This document shows, piece by piece, positions 54,690 to 64,000 of a DNA stretch of 64,000 nt. The number at the start of each line of letters is the position of its first letter. Position 1 is the stretch's first letter. The stretch comes from Cercophora sp. LCS_1 (lineage: Eukaryota; Ascomycota; Sordariomycetes; Sordariales; Lasiosphaeriaceae). The DNA lies in contig JAPZLL010000026.1 in the NCBI GenBank assembly GCA_036250225.1, forward strand, positions 62,001 to 126,000. Direction: 5' to 3'. Below the pieces are notes generated by a model. It had not been told where the DNA came from, did no database searches, and saw only the letters and a list, made by a program, of their open reading frames with translations. The position numbers and the translations under genes are program-made.

Positions 54690-55910
54690 ATGGTCCAACT
54701 CGACGGTTGCTTCAAGTCTGAGATGATGAACGGAAACGGCGTCCATAACGGCGCCAAACATGAGGAATTTGAAGATCATGCGAAGGTGGAGGTCCTCACC
54801 CTTCCCGATCTCTTCTGTTCCCTCATGTCGATCCCCGCTCGCCAAAACCCCCACTATGCCAGCGTCAAAGCGGACGCTGATGCGTGGATTGCCTCGTAAG
54901 TGACCCTGGGCGCTAGGAAGATACCGAGGAGTCAACCAGCCTGACTGACGACGGTCGTGTCCAGCGTGATCAAAGCCGATGCCAAGTGGACCAGCAGGAA
55001 CAAACGGGTCGACTTCACCTTCCTGTCGAGCATCTGGGCGCCCAACTGCAGCGCCTTTGCCCTACGCACGTCGAGCGACTGGAACTCGTGGGCCTTCCTG
55101 TTCGACGACCAATTCGACGAGGGCCACCTGTCGAATGACCTGGACGCGGCCGTGGAGGAGATTGCCAGGACCCGTGAGATCATGGAGGGTACCGCGCCGC
55201 GGTACAGCGCCGACTCGGAACACCCGATTCGCTATGCGTTCCAGACATTGTGCGACCGTATCAAGCAAAGCCCCGAGGGCTTCTTCAAGGGAAAGCCATC
55301 GTCAGAGCGCTTCCAGAAGCGTTGGAAGTGGGCACACGAGCTCTACTGGGAGGGGTTAATTGCGCAGGTTCGGACCAATGTAGAGGGGCGGTCCTACACG
55401 CGCGGCCCTGACGAGTACCTGACGATGCGCCGGGGCTCTCTCGGCGCATATCCTGCGCTTGTCCTCAACGAGTGGTGCGACGGCATCGATCTGCCCACCG
55501 AGGTAGCCGCTCATCCGTCCGTGTTCGAGATCATGGTCATCATCAGCGACCAGATCCTGTTGGTCAACGACATCCTCTCCTACGAGAAGGACCTTCGTCT
55601 CGGCGTGGACCACAACATGGTGCGCCTACTCAAGGCTAAGGGGCTCTCGACCCAGCAGGCCATCAACGAGGTCGGAGCCATGATCAACGACTGCTACAGG
55701 CGCTATTACAAAGCGCTGTCGGAGCTCCCCTGCTTCGGCGAGGAGGCGGACCGCGCGCTCCTCGGCTTCCTCGACGTCGAGAGGAACCATGCCCTCGGCA
55801 GTCTGCTGTGGAGCTACGAGACGGGGCGGTACTTCAAGAGCAAGGAAGATGGTTCTCAGGTCAGGAGAACGCGGGAGTTGAGAATACCAAAGGAGCTGGC
55901 CGTGTTGTAA
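54690..55910 (+). CDS. Class I terpene synthase (sesquiterpene-cyclase-like)
   Basis: 383 aa; exons 54690-54895 and 54965-55910, with a 69-nt intron (GTAAGT, CTGAC, CAG). Metal-binding motifs are intact: acidic motif FDDQFDE (Asp 116-117) and NSE/DTE-type triad NDILSYEKD (from Asn 270). Also present are the RRGSLGAYPAL helix and the terminal RY pair in SYETGRYFK. Length and motifs fit microbial sesquiterpene cyclases, which ionise farnesyl diphosphate. Its product cannot be predicted. Head-to-head with the Zn2Cys6 regulator, so probably controlled with the cluster. It is the only plus-strand gene of the group. Confidence 0.92.
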
Positions 55911-56161
55911 GGTTGTGAGGGGATCGAGATGCGGTGGTACATCAGAGCGTTGTAGTGCTTAGAATGAGCCCAATCAAGCACATGTTATTACCCCTCGGTA
56001 CCTGCAGAGGAACGGTCAGAGGATGCGCCTCAGCAATGAGAAGTGAGTACCAAGTAGTAGTTGGGTCACTAAAGCGCTCGAAGACGCGTAGAAGTCGAGA
56101 GCCCAAAACAAACAGCAATTCATTCATACACTTAAAGTATCTCAGACACCAGACCAATTAT

Positions 56162-56720
56162 CTACGACAAAAACCCCTTCTTCCCATCCCCGTTCGCATC
56201 CGTCTTGGGATTCAACCGGTCCGACAAACTCGACTTCTTCTTCTTCTTCATACCGTGGTCATCCAACGACTCCTCCGAGGACGAAGAAGAACGCCGAGCA
56301 GCCGAACCACCAGCCAGCATTCCGGAGTGAGCACCGCGGGGACATCCCTCGAATCTCTCAACTCCACCGCCATTGCCCATCGCCCTGTTCTACCTTTTGA
56401 ACTCGCCCACACTGACAGGTGGCAGTGTCGTTGTGCCGTGGTGGTGAGCGGCTTCGTGGTGCACCTCGTGGATGGGAACTGTTGTGCGCACCACCTCGGG
56501 CTGGATGACCTCCCTTTGGACCAGGGGCTGGATTACTTCGTGGACGTGGTGGTGTGTCTGCTCGCCGCTCACGACCGGTGCTTGGCTCTGGGTGTGCGTG
56601 GTGTCGGCGACCACCTCGGTTGTGCAGCTTGTCCTCCTTCTTGACAGCGCGCTCGGCAGCATGGTGATCGCGGTCTCCCTTCACCAGCGCACGCGCGGCT
56701 CCCGACGAATTTCACAGCAA
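56162..56720 (-). pseudogene. Truncated, frameshifted fungal allergen-like protein gene
   Basis: Reads the second half of a His/Glu-rich fungal allergen-like family: KGDRDHHAAERAVKKEDKL, then, after a one-base frame change near 56640, TEVVADTTHTQSQAPVVSG, THHHVHEVIQPLVQ, TTVPIHEVHHEAAHHHG, VSVGEFKR. An in-frame TAG follows (56390-56392), then RFEGCPRG and the family's end KSSLSDRLNPKTDANGDGK to TAG 56162. The N-terminal half is absent: upstream, minus-strand homology stops near 56700 where an unrelated plus-strand fragment starts. The function of the family is unknown. Confidence 0.72.
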
Positions 56721-56938
56721 AGACCCACGGAACCATCCGGCCGCACGTACATGAAGTAAAGCACCAAAAGATCCACCGCGAGATCCACACCCACGACGTC
56801 ACGCACAGAATCCAACCCGTCATCGTCACCAAGGTGTTGCCTCCCCGCCATTTCGTCAAGGGCACTGTTGGGAAGCTGGTCGGGGTGAATGAGGAGGACC
56901 TGAAACCGTCGAATATCACACTAGACAACACCAAATGA
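56658..56938 (+). pseudogene. 5'-truncated His-rich protein fragment, related domain style
   Basis: Open plus-strand frame to TGA 56936-56938 reading THGTIRPHVHEVKHQKIHRE, IHTHDVTHRIQPVI, VLPPRHFVKGTVGKLVGVNEED. The style (alternating His with HEV/HRI-QPV) matches a fungal family related to the allergen-like proteins, but there is no start codon context: upstream the frame runs into the antisense of the previous fragment. It looks like the 3' part of a gene joined head-to-head to the allergen-like remnant at about 56700. Confidence 0.5.
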
Positions 56939-56987
56939 ACGACAATCCCAACATGATGAACACGGGCTTCCATCTTCGCAAGGCATC

Positions 56988-59825
56988 TCAAGCAAGAAGC
57001 ACCTTTGTCTTCTTCGCTTGTGCCCTGCTCCAGGCTTCAAGGTGAATCTGGCCCACGCCCACTCTATATGACAGCCCCTCCCTGCGTTCTATCCACATGA
57101 CGTTCCCCAGCGCAGGTGGACGATTGTGGTCAACAGGGGCAAACAGGTTGACGTTGAAGGTGTATTGACCAATGTCTCGGTCTCGACCGCCATCATCCGC
57201 GGTTGTGCTGTGCGTTTTCTTAAGTGTGGTCAGTAGGGTGTGGGACACAACCCGAGGCAACCCGAGGCATACTCACATTCGTTTTAGAGAGCAAGATGAA
57301 CTCGGCTTCTGTTCTCTCGCTTTTTAGCCGCTCCCTCGCTAAAGACAGCGGGAGGTGGATTGTTCCAACCCAATCTCTGGCTGAGCGTATCGCGAAACTT
57401 GACGCAGTTGACCGTGGAAATGATTCGTAGCCGTAGGCAAGTGTCGCTGATTCGATTTCAAAGACTGCGCTTGTCGTGGTGAACTCGAGAACTCCAGTCT
57501 CGATGAGAGGATACATAGCGTCGATGTTCTCTCTGTGCTGCGAAACACGGCTCATGAAGGCTTGTGGATCGTCGCGATAAGTCGCATTGTGGGCTCCCAA
57601 ATGCGCGGGAAGATCACGCCAGGTCATCCACTGCGTTGGCTGAAACGGCATCCCCTGCTCGATAGGTGTGAACTCGGGACGGTATGGGATGAATAACTTC
57701 CTGACCTCGGTCTCAGTGTAACTTGGTAAAATCCCATCGGGAGGCGGGGTCAGAAAAGTCCATGACGTGACGGTCGGAGTAAGTTGGCAAGGATTCAGCA
57801 AGTGCGGCATCTTGACTCCTCCCTTCCACCCAATCCACGACCACGACGGAAAACGTAGACCGGATGACGTGCACCCCCTGTATTCGAGTGCCTCGGTAGG
57901 CTGCCAGAGGAGACTCCATTCCAGAAAACTCGCCGGCAGCCCACAGATATACCTTTCGACATGGGGATCCGTCATGGCCTTGACAATCCCGACAAGCGCT
58001 TTGAGAATATCACTCCCGTAGGTGAACTGCCGGCGCGAGTAATCCTCAATCATGTAGGCGTACCCGAACCAATGCTGACGAAGCCGGAACTGGCTTCGCG
58101 CGGTAAAGGAGTGACGGTCTGAAGCACAATATAGCGGGTGGTTTTGGATGGCTGCTACACCTTCTCTCCGCGTTGCTGGGCCGGGGATGAACTCAATGCC
58201 TTCACTGCAGCTCGCGAGATTGCAGATGTAGTAGATCTGGTGGGGTGTAAAAACCAGGACACGTTTGGATAGCATGCCTTCTTGGTAAGTCCACCCGCGG
58301 GTGTGCCATGTCAGTCCCGACGACGTCACGACTTGGTCGAGTGGTGGCGGCATTGGTGCAAAGTGCAACCCACCGATGTCCTTGAATTCGGGGATATTAT
58401 GTGATAGTCGTCTCGTGTCCGGCTGTAGTCTGGTGAGGCCAGACCGAGCATTGGTGCCGTCTGCGGAGATGATGGTCAGCGATGCTGACTCGAAGATTTC
58501 ATCCATTTGGAGGAGCTGTTCTCTCTTTCGAGTTTCGTCGTCTTGGACGATGCAGAGGGCATCGATCCAGAGATATCCGACACCGAAGATGCGTGTAACT
58601 TCCATAGCATCGCGGAAGACCTGGGGTAGGTCCTCGTCAAGAAGTCGGAACTCTTCCTTTAGGCGAGATTCGTTCTCCTTGGTCAGCATGAGGAAGGGGG
58701 CGCGGCCCCAAACATAGCTGAGAGCAAAGTATTCACAGTCTGGCTTGCCTGCTGTGATGCACATGCGCTCAATGTCGATGAGGAGCAGGTTCAAAAGACC
58801 GGGTCGCCGGAGCTCCGGTCCATGCTGTAAGATGGCCAGTTCGGTTTCGGTCTGGTAGTTTGCATTGCTTCGGCGTATCTCGCACTGAAAACTCGTCAGC
58901 TTTTGTTCCGTGGTCAATCCGTAGACGACTCACGATGCGACCGTGTGTTGCTCTGCAGTTGGCGAAACAGTCTCGTGCCTTGTTGATGTCGGCTCTCGCA
59001 AGGTTAATCGGAATGAGAGCCTCAGCTGGACCGACGATCTGGTTCGGTAGTCTCTCAAAGTCACTGGCCAGAAGCCCAATACTGATTGAGTATCTGGGAG
59101 CAATTGTAGCCCCTGGAGTGTGTCGCTTATGGCTCGGCGCTGCGATCAGAAGACTGCTGACCGAGGAGAACGCGAGCTGCGGGCCGATTTTTCCTCCTCC
59201 CTGCACAAATGCCGAAAAGTGAAGGGCGATATTCTCATCAAATATCCCGCTTGGAGTCTGATACTGAAGTGGAACACTGTCGATATCTCCAAAAGCTTCC
59301 GCCACTTGATTGGGCCTACTATTAGATCCAAAGAAAAGGACTCTGAAGAAAGGAAGACTCACGAGCTGCAGTAACAAGAGAGCATAGCTCACACCTGGGA
59401 CTGTGGATCACTTCTCGAAGCACCCCCATGACGTATACATAATCCAGGTTCACCGACGTATTGTCAACAGTCCTGACCGCTGAGGACAAGGGCAGCCAAC
59501 GACCGCCGTTGATGGAAGCTGCAAGCCAAGCCCCCACATGGCTGCACATGGAGCATAGGGAAGACCCAGGCGTTTGCGGCCGAGGACGAGGCCCTGGTAC
59601 TGGCGGCATGCCATCCGCGGCGGGTGTCGGGTTGGCCGCTACAGCGGGTGGATAGGAGATCGCTGGAAGAAACACTGTGAGTGTTGGGGTCCCGGACCGA
59701 TCTTGCAACGTGACCGTCACTTTTGTTCCTACGGGTTTTTGTGGTTCCCCGGGCGGCCCGGCCCTTCTCGGGACGGCGGATACGCCATCGGGGAAGATGA
59801 GATATCTGTGGTTTGTCGATTGCAT
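56988..59825 (-). CDS. HET-domain protein
   Basis: Large heterokaryon-incompatibility protein. Exon 1 starts at ATG 59825 (MQSTNHRYLIFPDG) and ends near a CELCSLV zinc-like motif. The intron at about 59310-59395 is not fully resolved because two donor choices are possible. Exon 2 runs to 58934, exon 3 is 57277-58884, and exon 4 is 56988-57218; the last two introns are 49 and 58 nt. HET motifs: EYFALSYVWG, VTRIFGVGYLWIDALCIVQDD, LLQMDEIFESASLTIISADG, LTWHTRGWTYQEGMLSKRVLVF and FPSWSWIGWKG. The long N-terminal extension (SLCSMCSHVGAWL, CELC) is common in HET proteins. No break seen in the HET core. Confidence 0.85.
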
Positions 59826-60234
59826 CGTGGGGCTGCTTCAGTGGCATTCAGAGTGACGATCCAGAAGGGATTTAATAGTCGAGAGGGAGAGGGCTTGAGC
59901 TTCGAAAGAGTGGAGTAATGATGTGATGAGGTCTATCGGTCACCTCTCAGCTCCTGATCAAGTTGGGGGTGAGGGGTTATCTGGCGCCTAGACTAGGAGA
60001 TCGAGGACTTGGAGGGGATGCAATTTGCGAGGACGAATCAAAATCTTGGAAACAGCACGTCGGTGCGACATCATTTTTCACATGCATAAACTCGATTCGC
60101 TGCTAGGTTGCAGGCGCCTTTTCTCGTCGGAAACGGAGATCACGTCCATGCCAAGTCTCCATTGTTAGAGCCGTCGAGCAACAAGCCTCGTTCCGTAAGA
60201 TCAATGTCCAAGGTAGGTCTAAACCCTCAGGCCT
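59826..60234. other. Intergenic, nothing recognised
   Basis: Promoter of the HET gene and 3' flank of the membrane protein gene. Confidence 0.5.
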
Positions 60235-61082
60235 TCAAAGTGCCTTGCCATCGTGAAACCTGTATCCCCAGTAAGAAGACCATGTGAATACCCCACCTGA
60301 GATGCCAGCGCAGACAAGGAAAATCACTGCTCCCTGCACCCACAAGTTAGCAAATATCGAAGCCTTTCCTCTAAAACACCCAAGACTTACCTTACTCGAC
60401 CCATCAAAGGACTCCTGATTATACAGCGGAGCGCTCACATAAACGATCAAGCCAATGACATAGCCCATGACCGAATAAGCCATCATCATCGTGGGTGCCT
60501 GCCAAACAAACACCAGATTCCACCGCACAAAGACGCTGCGATGAGCCCCCGACAAAACAGGCTGGGTGGGGCCACGCACCGCCACCACCATGGCCAACTC
60601 TTGACCGAGAGAGAGCTGTTGTCCGCCGATTGCAGCATCATTGAGATACTTGAAGATGAATGATTGGGAGGATGCAAGTAAAACGGACGAGAATGACAGG
60701 ATGAGCGAACAGTACCACGCCGCCGGCCCTACCCAATGAGGGTTCTGGCTCGAGTCCCATGAGAAACAACCGATGACGGCAGCTGCGAGGAGGGTTCCCT
60801 AACTGCGCTGTCAGGCAACTGGCGTGAGTGCTCTTCCCTGTGAAACCCACGTACCGCGACTTGGACAAGCTGAAACTCTGACGACTTTTTTTCTTTCCAA
60901 GAACGGAATTTATGGGATATAACCTGATCCGGTTCCCCATTTTCGATGCTCGCGGCGATTGAAAGAATTGGTAGGAGAGTAATCTGCCGGTAAAGCTGGT
61001 AATAGGGCAATGTGATAACGTTGCTGATTAGAGTGGCAGCACCTGACAGGCTCTGGGATAGTAGGAGTCGAAAGTGGGACAT
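60235..61082 (-). CDS. Small multi-pass membrane protein of unknown function
   Basis: 244 aa; exons 60855-61082, 60391-60798 and 60235-60333, with introns of 56 and 57 nt and clear GTACGT/GTAAGT donors. Three or four hydrophobic helices: AGTLLAAAVIGCFSW, WYCSLILSFSSVLLASSQSF, APTMMMAYSVMGYVIGLIVYV and GAVIFLVCAGISGGVFTW. WQAPTMMMAYSV lies at the third helix, a layout repeatedly seen in uncharacterised fungal membrane proteins. No function can be assigned. It sits between two HET genes on the same strand. Confidence 0.75.
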
Positions 61083-61503
61083 TGCCGTTGTCGGAGTCGT
61101 TGTTCGACCCCTGACGCTGACTGCGTAAGGTATTGTACTTTTGTTTGGTCAAGGCTTCAGGGCTGGAAATCGGCTCGCGCCCTCGTTAGGGATTAAGTAA
61201 CGCTGTAAGCCTAGCCCGGACTTTGACAGTGGCTCATTTTTCGGACTCTTGCAGGGCTAAGCTGCGAGCTACGTTTCACCAATCGGGTCTTCACCGATGA
61301 GCCTGGCTGCCGTGACCCGGGGCGCAGCTGGACAGCTTCGGCATTGTCGAGCCCAGAAAATACGCGCAAGTTCTAGGCAGAAGTTCAGACTGTCAGAGGA
61401 AGGAGAAGAAAAAAACGCCTGGAAACACCACTTCCAGTCCTGGCGTCTGTGCGGGTTCACCTGTGATTTGGTTTGAAGCCAATAGTTTAAAGATTTCGAC
61501 TGT
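61083..61503. other. Intergenic, nothing recognised
   Basis: Spacer between the membrane protein and NlpC/LRAT-like genes. Confidence 0.5.
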
Positions 61504-62118
61504 CTAGGGTCTAAACGGGTCTAACGCCATGAAGCCATCTACTGTCTCGTCGTCCAAGAGTCTCCTAAGGTGAAACTCGACAAAGTGCTGGCAGTTGTTC
61601 TCAAACTCGTCATATTTGCCTCCGCTTCGACACTTCATGTCCGAGAACGCATCTTTCGCTTTTTGCATCCCGTTAGACCTCTGGGGCTCTTCCCGCTATG
61701 AAGGACACTCACCTGCTTGATCAATGGCTTTGTCGGTCAAATTTGTCTCGCCGAGTTCCATCGTCCCCACATCGGCAAACCAGATTTGCGGTCCAGTGAG
61801 TCTCTGCATCGTAAGCGTCTTCGCGTGCTTGTTGTCGGTATGAAGCTCCCAGAGATAGTCCCCGACCTGCACTCCCCAATGTGAGATGGACATGTCGATA
61901 CCCGAAGATACTTCGCTGTAGTCATCGTACGAGAGGTCGTCATCGAATAGGGCCGCAAGCTTTGGGATTTTGTGAATGGCTCGGATCAGCTTGCCGCGCT
62001 TCCCGCCGAGTTTCCGGCACTTGACGATCACGGTCCGAGGATCTCGTTTGCCGTTTGTTTCCCGCAGAGGGTATTCCTGAACAGTGCCATCAAACGAGGA
62101 GCTCGCCGAGAAAGACAT
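61504..62118 (-). CDS. Small NlpC/LRAT-like (papain-fold) protein
   Basis: 186 aa; exons 61713-62118 and 61504-61658. The 54-nt intron (donor GTGAGT, branch TCTAAC, acceptor AAAAAG) joins IDQA to KDAFSDMKC. Start ATG 62118. The pattern SHWGVQVGDYLWELH with His, followed about 75 residues later by KYDEFENNCQHFVEFHL with Cys, is the arrangement of circularly permuted NlpC/P60-LRAT papain folds, where His precedes the nucleophile Cys. Such enzymes act as acyltransferases, proteases or amidases. Activity is inference from two motifs. It lies between HET genes, so a role in non-self response is possible but unproven. Confidence 0.68.
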
Positions 62119-62774
62119 GGCGGTGACTGAAAGTTTGAATCCGAGAGTGTGGAATCAAGTGCCTGAGCTGAAACTTTTGCGAGGTCCGATGTCAAATATG
62201 CTGGGTGCGCGGAAGAGCCGGATCCAAGGAGCGGGCAGAAGTGCGACTTGGGCGCAGTCACCACATGTTCGTCGCACGATCGCTGTTTTGATCAGCCCTT
62301 GCAGCCCGGTGGCACCCTGTCAGGAGCAGCCAGCCACTGCGCTAGCGGGTAACAGCATCTGACCGAAGCCTGGTGTATCTAGGAGCTCGGATTGTTACCT
62401 CGATGGTCTTGGAGTCTGAACATGACAAAGAGAGAAGAAACAACCCGGTTCTCTGAAATTGAGCCGGAAGCTTATTTTTTTTTTTGACTGAGTCCGTTTG
62501 CATTAAGTGTGCATGTTTGGAGCAGCGTTTTGGAGTCGACATGCCCCTTGACGACCCGCAAGGTACTGCCGTGCACCACTGTGCCGGCCACCTACATGAT
62601 GTGCCCACGTCACCAGGTTGAGGCGCAATCTCGGCCAACCAAACCGAAAACCGCGGAAGCCCTGGACACAAAGGGCCCCTAGGATTCACAATCCGCGCGA
62701 TAAGCCACAAGTCATGTAACCGAGCTGGACACTGCGTTATTTTCAACCCGATGGCGTTGTTCATTCCTAGGCAT
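62119..62774. other. Intergenic, nothing recognised
   Basis: Promoter of the NlpC/LRAT-like gene and 3' flank of the right-edge HET gene. Confidence 0.5.
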
Positions 62775-64000
62775 TTACGCCAAGACAACGCCCTCCCTCT
62801 CCCCATAGTCAAACGTCGTGGTCTGCACATAATTATAAACCAGCCCAATCCGTCGGTAAGTCCCTGGTTTGTCATGCGGCACCAAAACCACCGACATCTT
62901 CCGATACTCCCTCCCACTCTCATACCCAATTGCAAGGTAAAAAACATCCTTACCCGCATACTCGACGACAAGCTGCCACTCTTGCAGCTCCGGCGACTTG
63001 ACATCCCACTGGAACCTCCAAGACCCCCTCTCAGTCGTCGGCACATCACAGCCTTTTCTCAACAAGCCAGTCAAAACAAGACCGTTATCAGGCAACAGCC
63101 GCCATCCATTCTCATCAAACGGCTCAAACCCCATGAAGTGCGTGGCAAACGACCCCGAAGCCCACGACCAAGCCGGCGCACAAGGCAAGATAATACCTTC
63201 ATCCTCCACGTCTCCCGGGCGGGCGCCGATTCGAAGCTAGGCAATCTGCCTCACAAAATTCTTGCGCCGCGTTCCAAAGATGCATTCGTCGTCAAACAGT
63301 GGTTTGAGCTCGGAGATGATACCCGTAATGGCTGCGAGCCTATCCTCTCGAAATGAAAGCACCCGGCGAGTGTATGACGACACCAGGATATTCCACGTCG
63401 AGGTAGCCGTTTCGGGGTTGAAGACTTGGGTCGGATCAAAGACCTCGGGGGGTAGGGTCGCATGGTCTGCAAAGCAGGCGAGGGGGCTGCCGGGGCATCG
63501 TTTCGGCTGGTCGGTCTGGCAGCGCCATACCTGCCCCCTCTCGCCGTATATTTGCATGCGGCGGGAGAGCAGGGCTTCTTGGAGCGTCCGTCCCCTGGCG
63601 TTGAGGGGCTTCATGCAGTCGTAGCTTGCGTCCCAGGTTCGCATGACCTGGACTGTTCCAACTTTGTCGGCCCCGGAGTAAAAGGGGGCTGGGATGGTGC
63701 TTGGGGCGGTGCGTGCGTGGAGAAATCCCTCCGAGACACCACGAGCAGATGCAGCGGCCAAAGTGATGGTGGCGTTCTTGTAGACTTGACCCATCAGCCC
63801 TACTTCGCGGAGTTTGTCGGTTTCGTCGCCTTCTTGGATGATGCAGAGCGCATCGATCCAGAGATATCGGATGCCTAATCGCCGGGTGACCTTAATAGCA
63901 TCCTTGATTGTTTGCGGCAGGGGGTCGAGGGCGGTACCGGTGACCATTTGGTGGATATTCATGGCCGCCAGAAGAACTGGTTGGGGACCCCCCCCCCAGC
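62775..64000 (-). pseudogene. HET-domain gene, cut by the right edge and broken by an in-frame TAG
   Basis: The frame enters from the right edge at CWGGPQPVLLAAMNIHQM, the middle of the HET motif, and continues through VTRRLGIRYLWIDALCIIQEG, LREVGLMGQVYKNATITLAA, RGRTLQEALLSRRMQIYG and FREDRLAAITGI. TAG at 63237-63239 follows FVRQIA; the same frame then resumes with LRIGARPGD, ILPCAPAWSWASGSF and SWRFQWDVKSPELQEW to TAA 62775. The APAWSWAS box is a normal HET end, so the stop truncates a once complete gene; TGG (Trp) to TAG is the simplest change. No intron of workable size removes it. Confidence 0.8.

Noticed and set aside
12780..63239. Reassignment of TAG as a sense codon
   Set aside because: Intact genes here end at TAG (for example 4176-4178 and 61504-61506), so TAG is a working stop.
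1..64000. CRISPR arrays, bacterial operons, rRNA or telomeric repeats
   Set aside because: No regularly spaced identical repeats, Shine-Dalgarno-linked operons, rRNA segments or TTAGGG arrays seen; sequence is fungal nuclear.

Overview
The window is nuclear DNA of a filamentous ascomycete (Pezizomycotina, most likely a Sordariomycete; species not determined). The reasons are short introns of about 45-135 nt with GT...CTRAC...AG signals, two GC-AG introns, three HET-domain genes, Zn2Cys6/fungal-trans regulators, a fungal rhodopsin-like receptor, a split isocyanide-synthase/NRPS-like pair, and DNA-transposon and solo-LTR debris. Exon models below were assembled by hand from reading frames and splice signals; no alignment or search was run.

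Left part (1-30.5 kb) is mostly ordinary accessory-type fungal sequence: an MFS transporter cut by the left edge, an F-box-like protein, a HET protein, a hydrolase-fold protein without its nucleophile, an SDR, a fungal-trans regulator, a broken multi-pass membrane gene, an alpha/beta hydrolase, a GFA protein, an NTF2-like protein, a GST, opposed decayed fragments of a cation exchanger and an OPT transporter, a CFEM-like surface protein, a small velvet-like protein, a rhodopsin-like receptor, an APH-type kinase and a secreted type-B carboxylesterase.

Middle (30.5-40 kb) is a transposon graveyard: a decayed MULE transposase is split by a 735-bp element with 76-bp terminal inverted repeats, which itself holds a 350-bp solo LTR. 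A second solo LTR of the same family (496 bp) has a perfect 5-bp target duplication. Degenerate tandem repeats and decayed ORFs surround them.

Right part (40-56 kb) is a biosynthetic gene cluster. On the minus strand lie an isocyanide synthase (DIT1/PvcA family), an adenylation-thiolation-BAHD transferase protein, a cytochrome P450 and a Zn2Cys6 regulator; a class I terpene synthase is divergent from the regulator. The first two look like a split form of the single-protein architecture known from Aspergillus fumigatus CrmA. The likely logic is amino acid to isocyanide acid, activation and tethering, acyl transfer, then P450 oxidation. Whether the terpene synthase supplies the acceptor, giving an isocyano-terpenoid hybrid, is inference and is the most interesting idea in the window.

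Right flank (56-64 kb) has two abutting gene fragments (allergen-like), a HET gene, a four-TM protein, a small NlpC/LRAT-like protein and a HET gene cut by the right edge and broken by an in-frame TAG.
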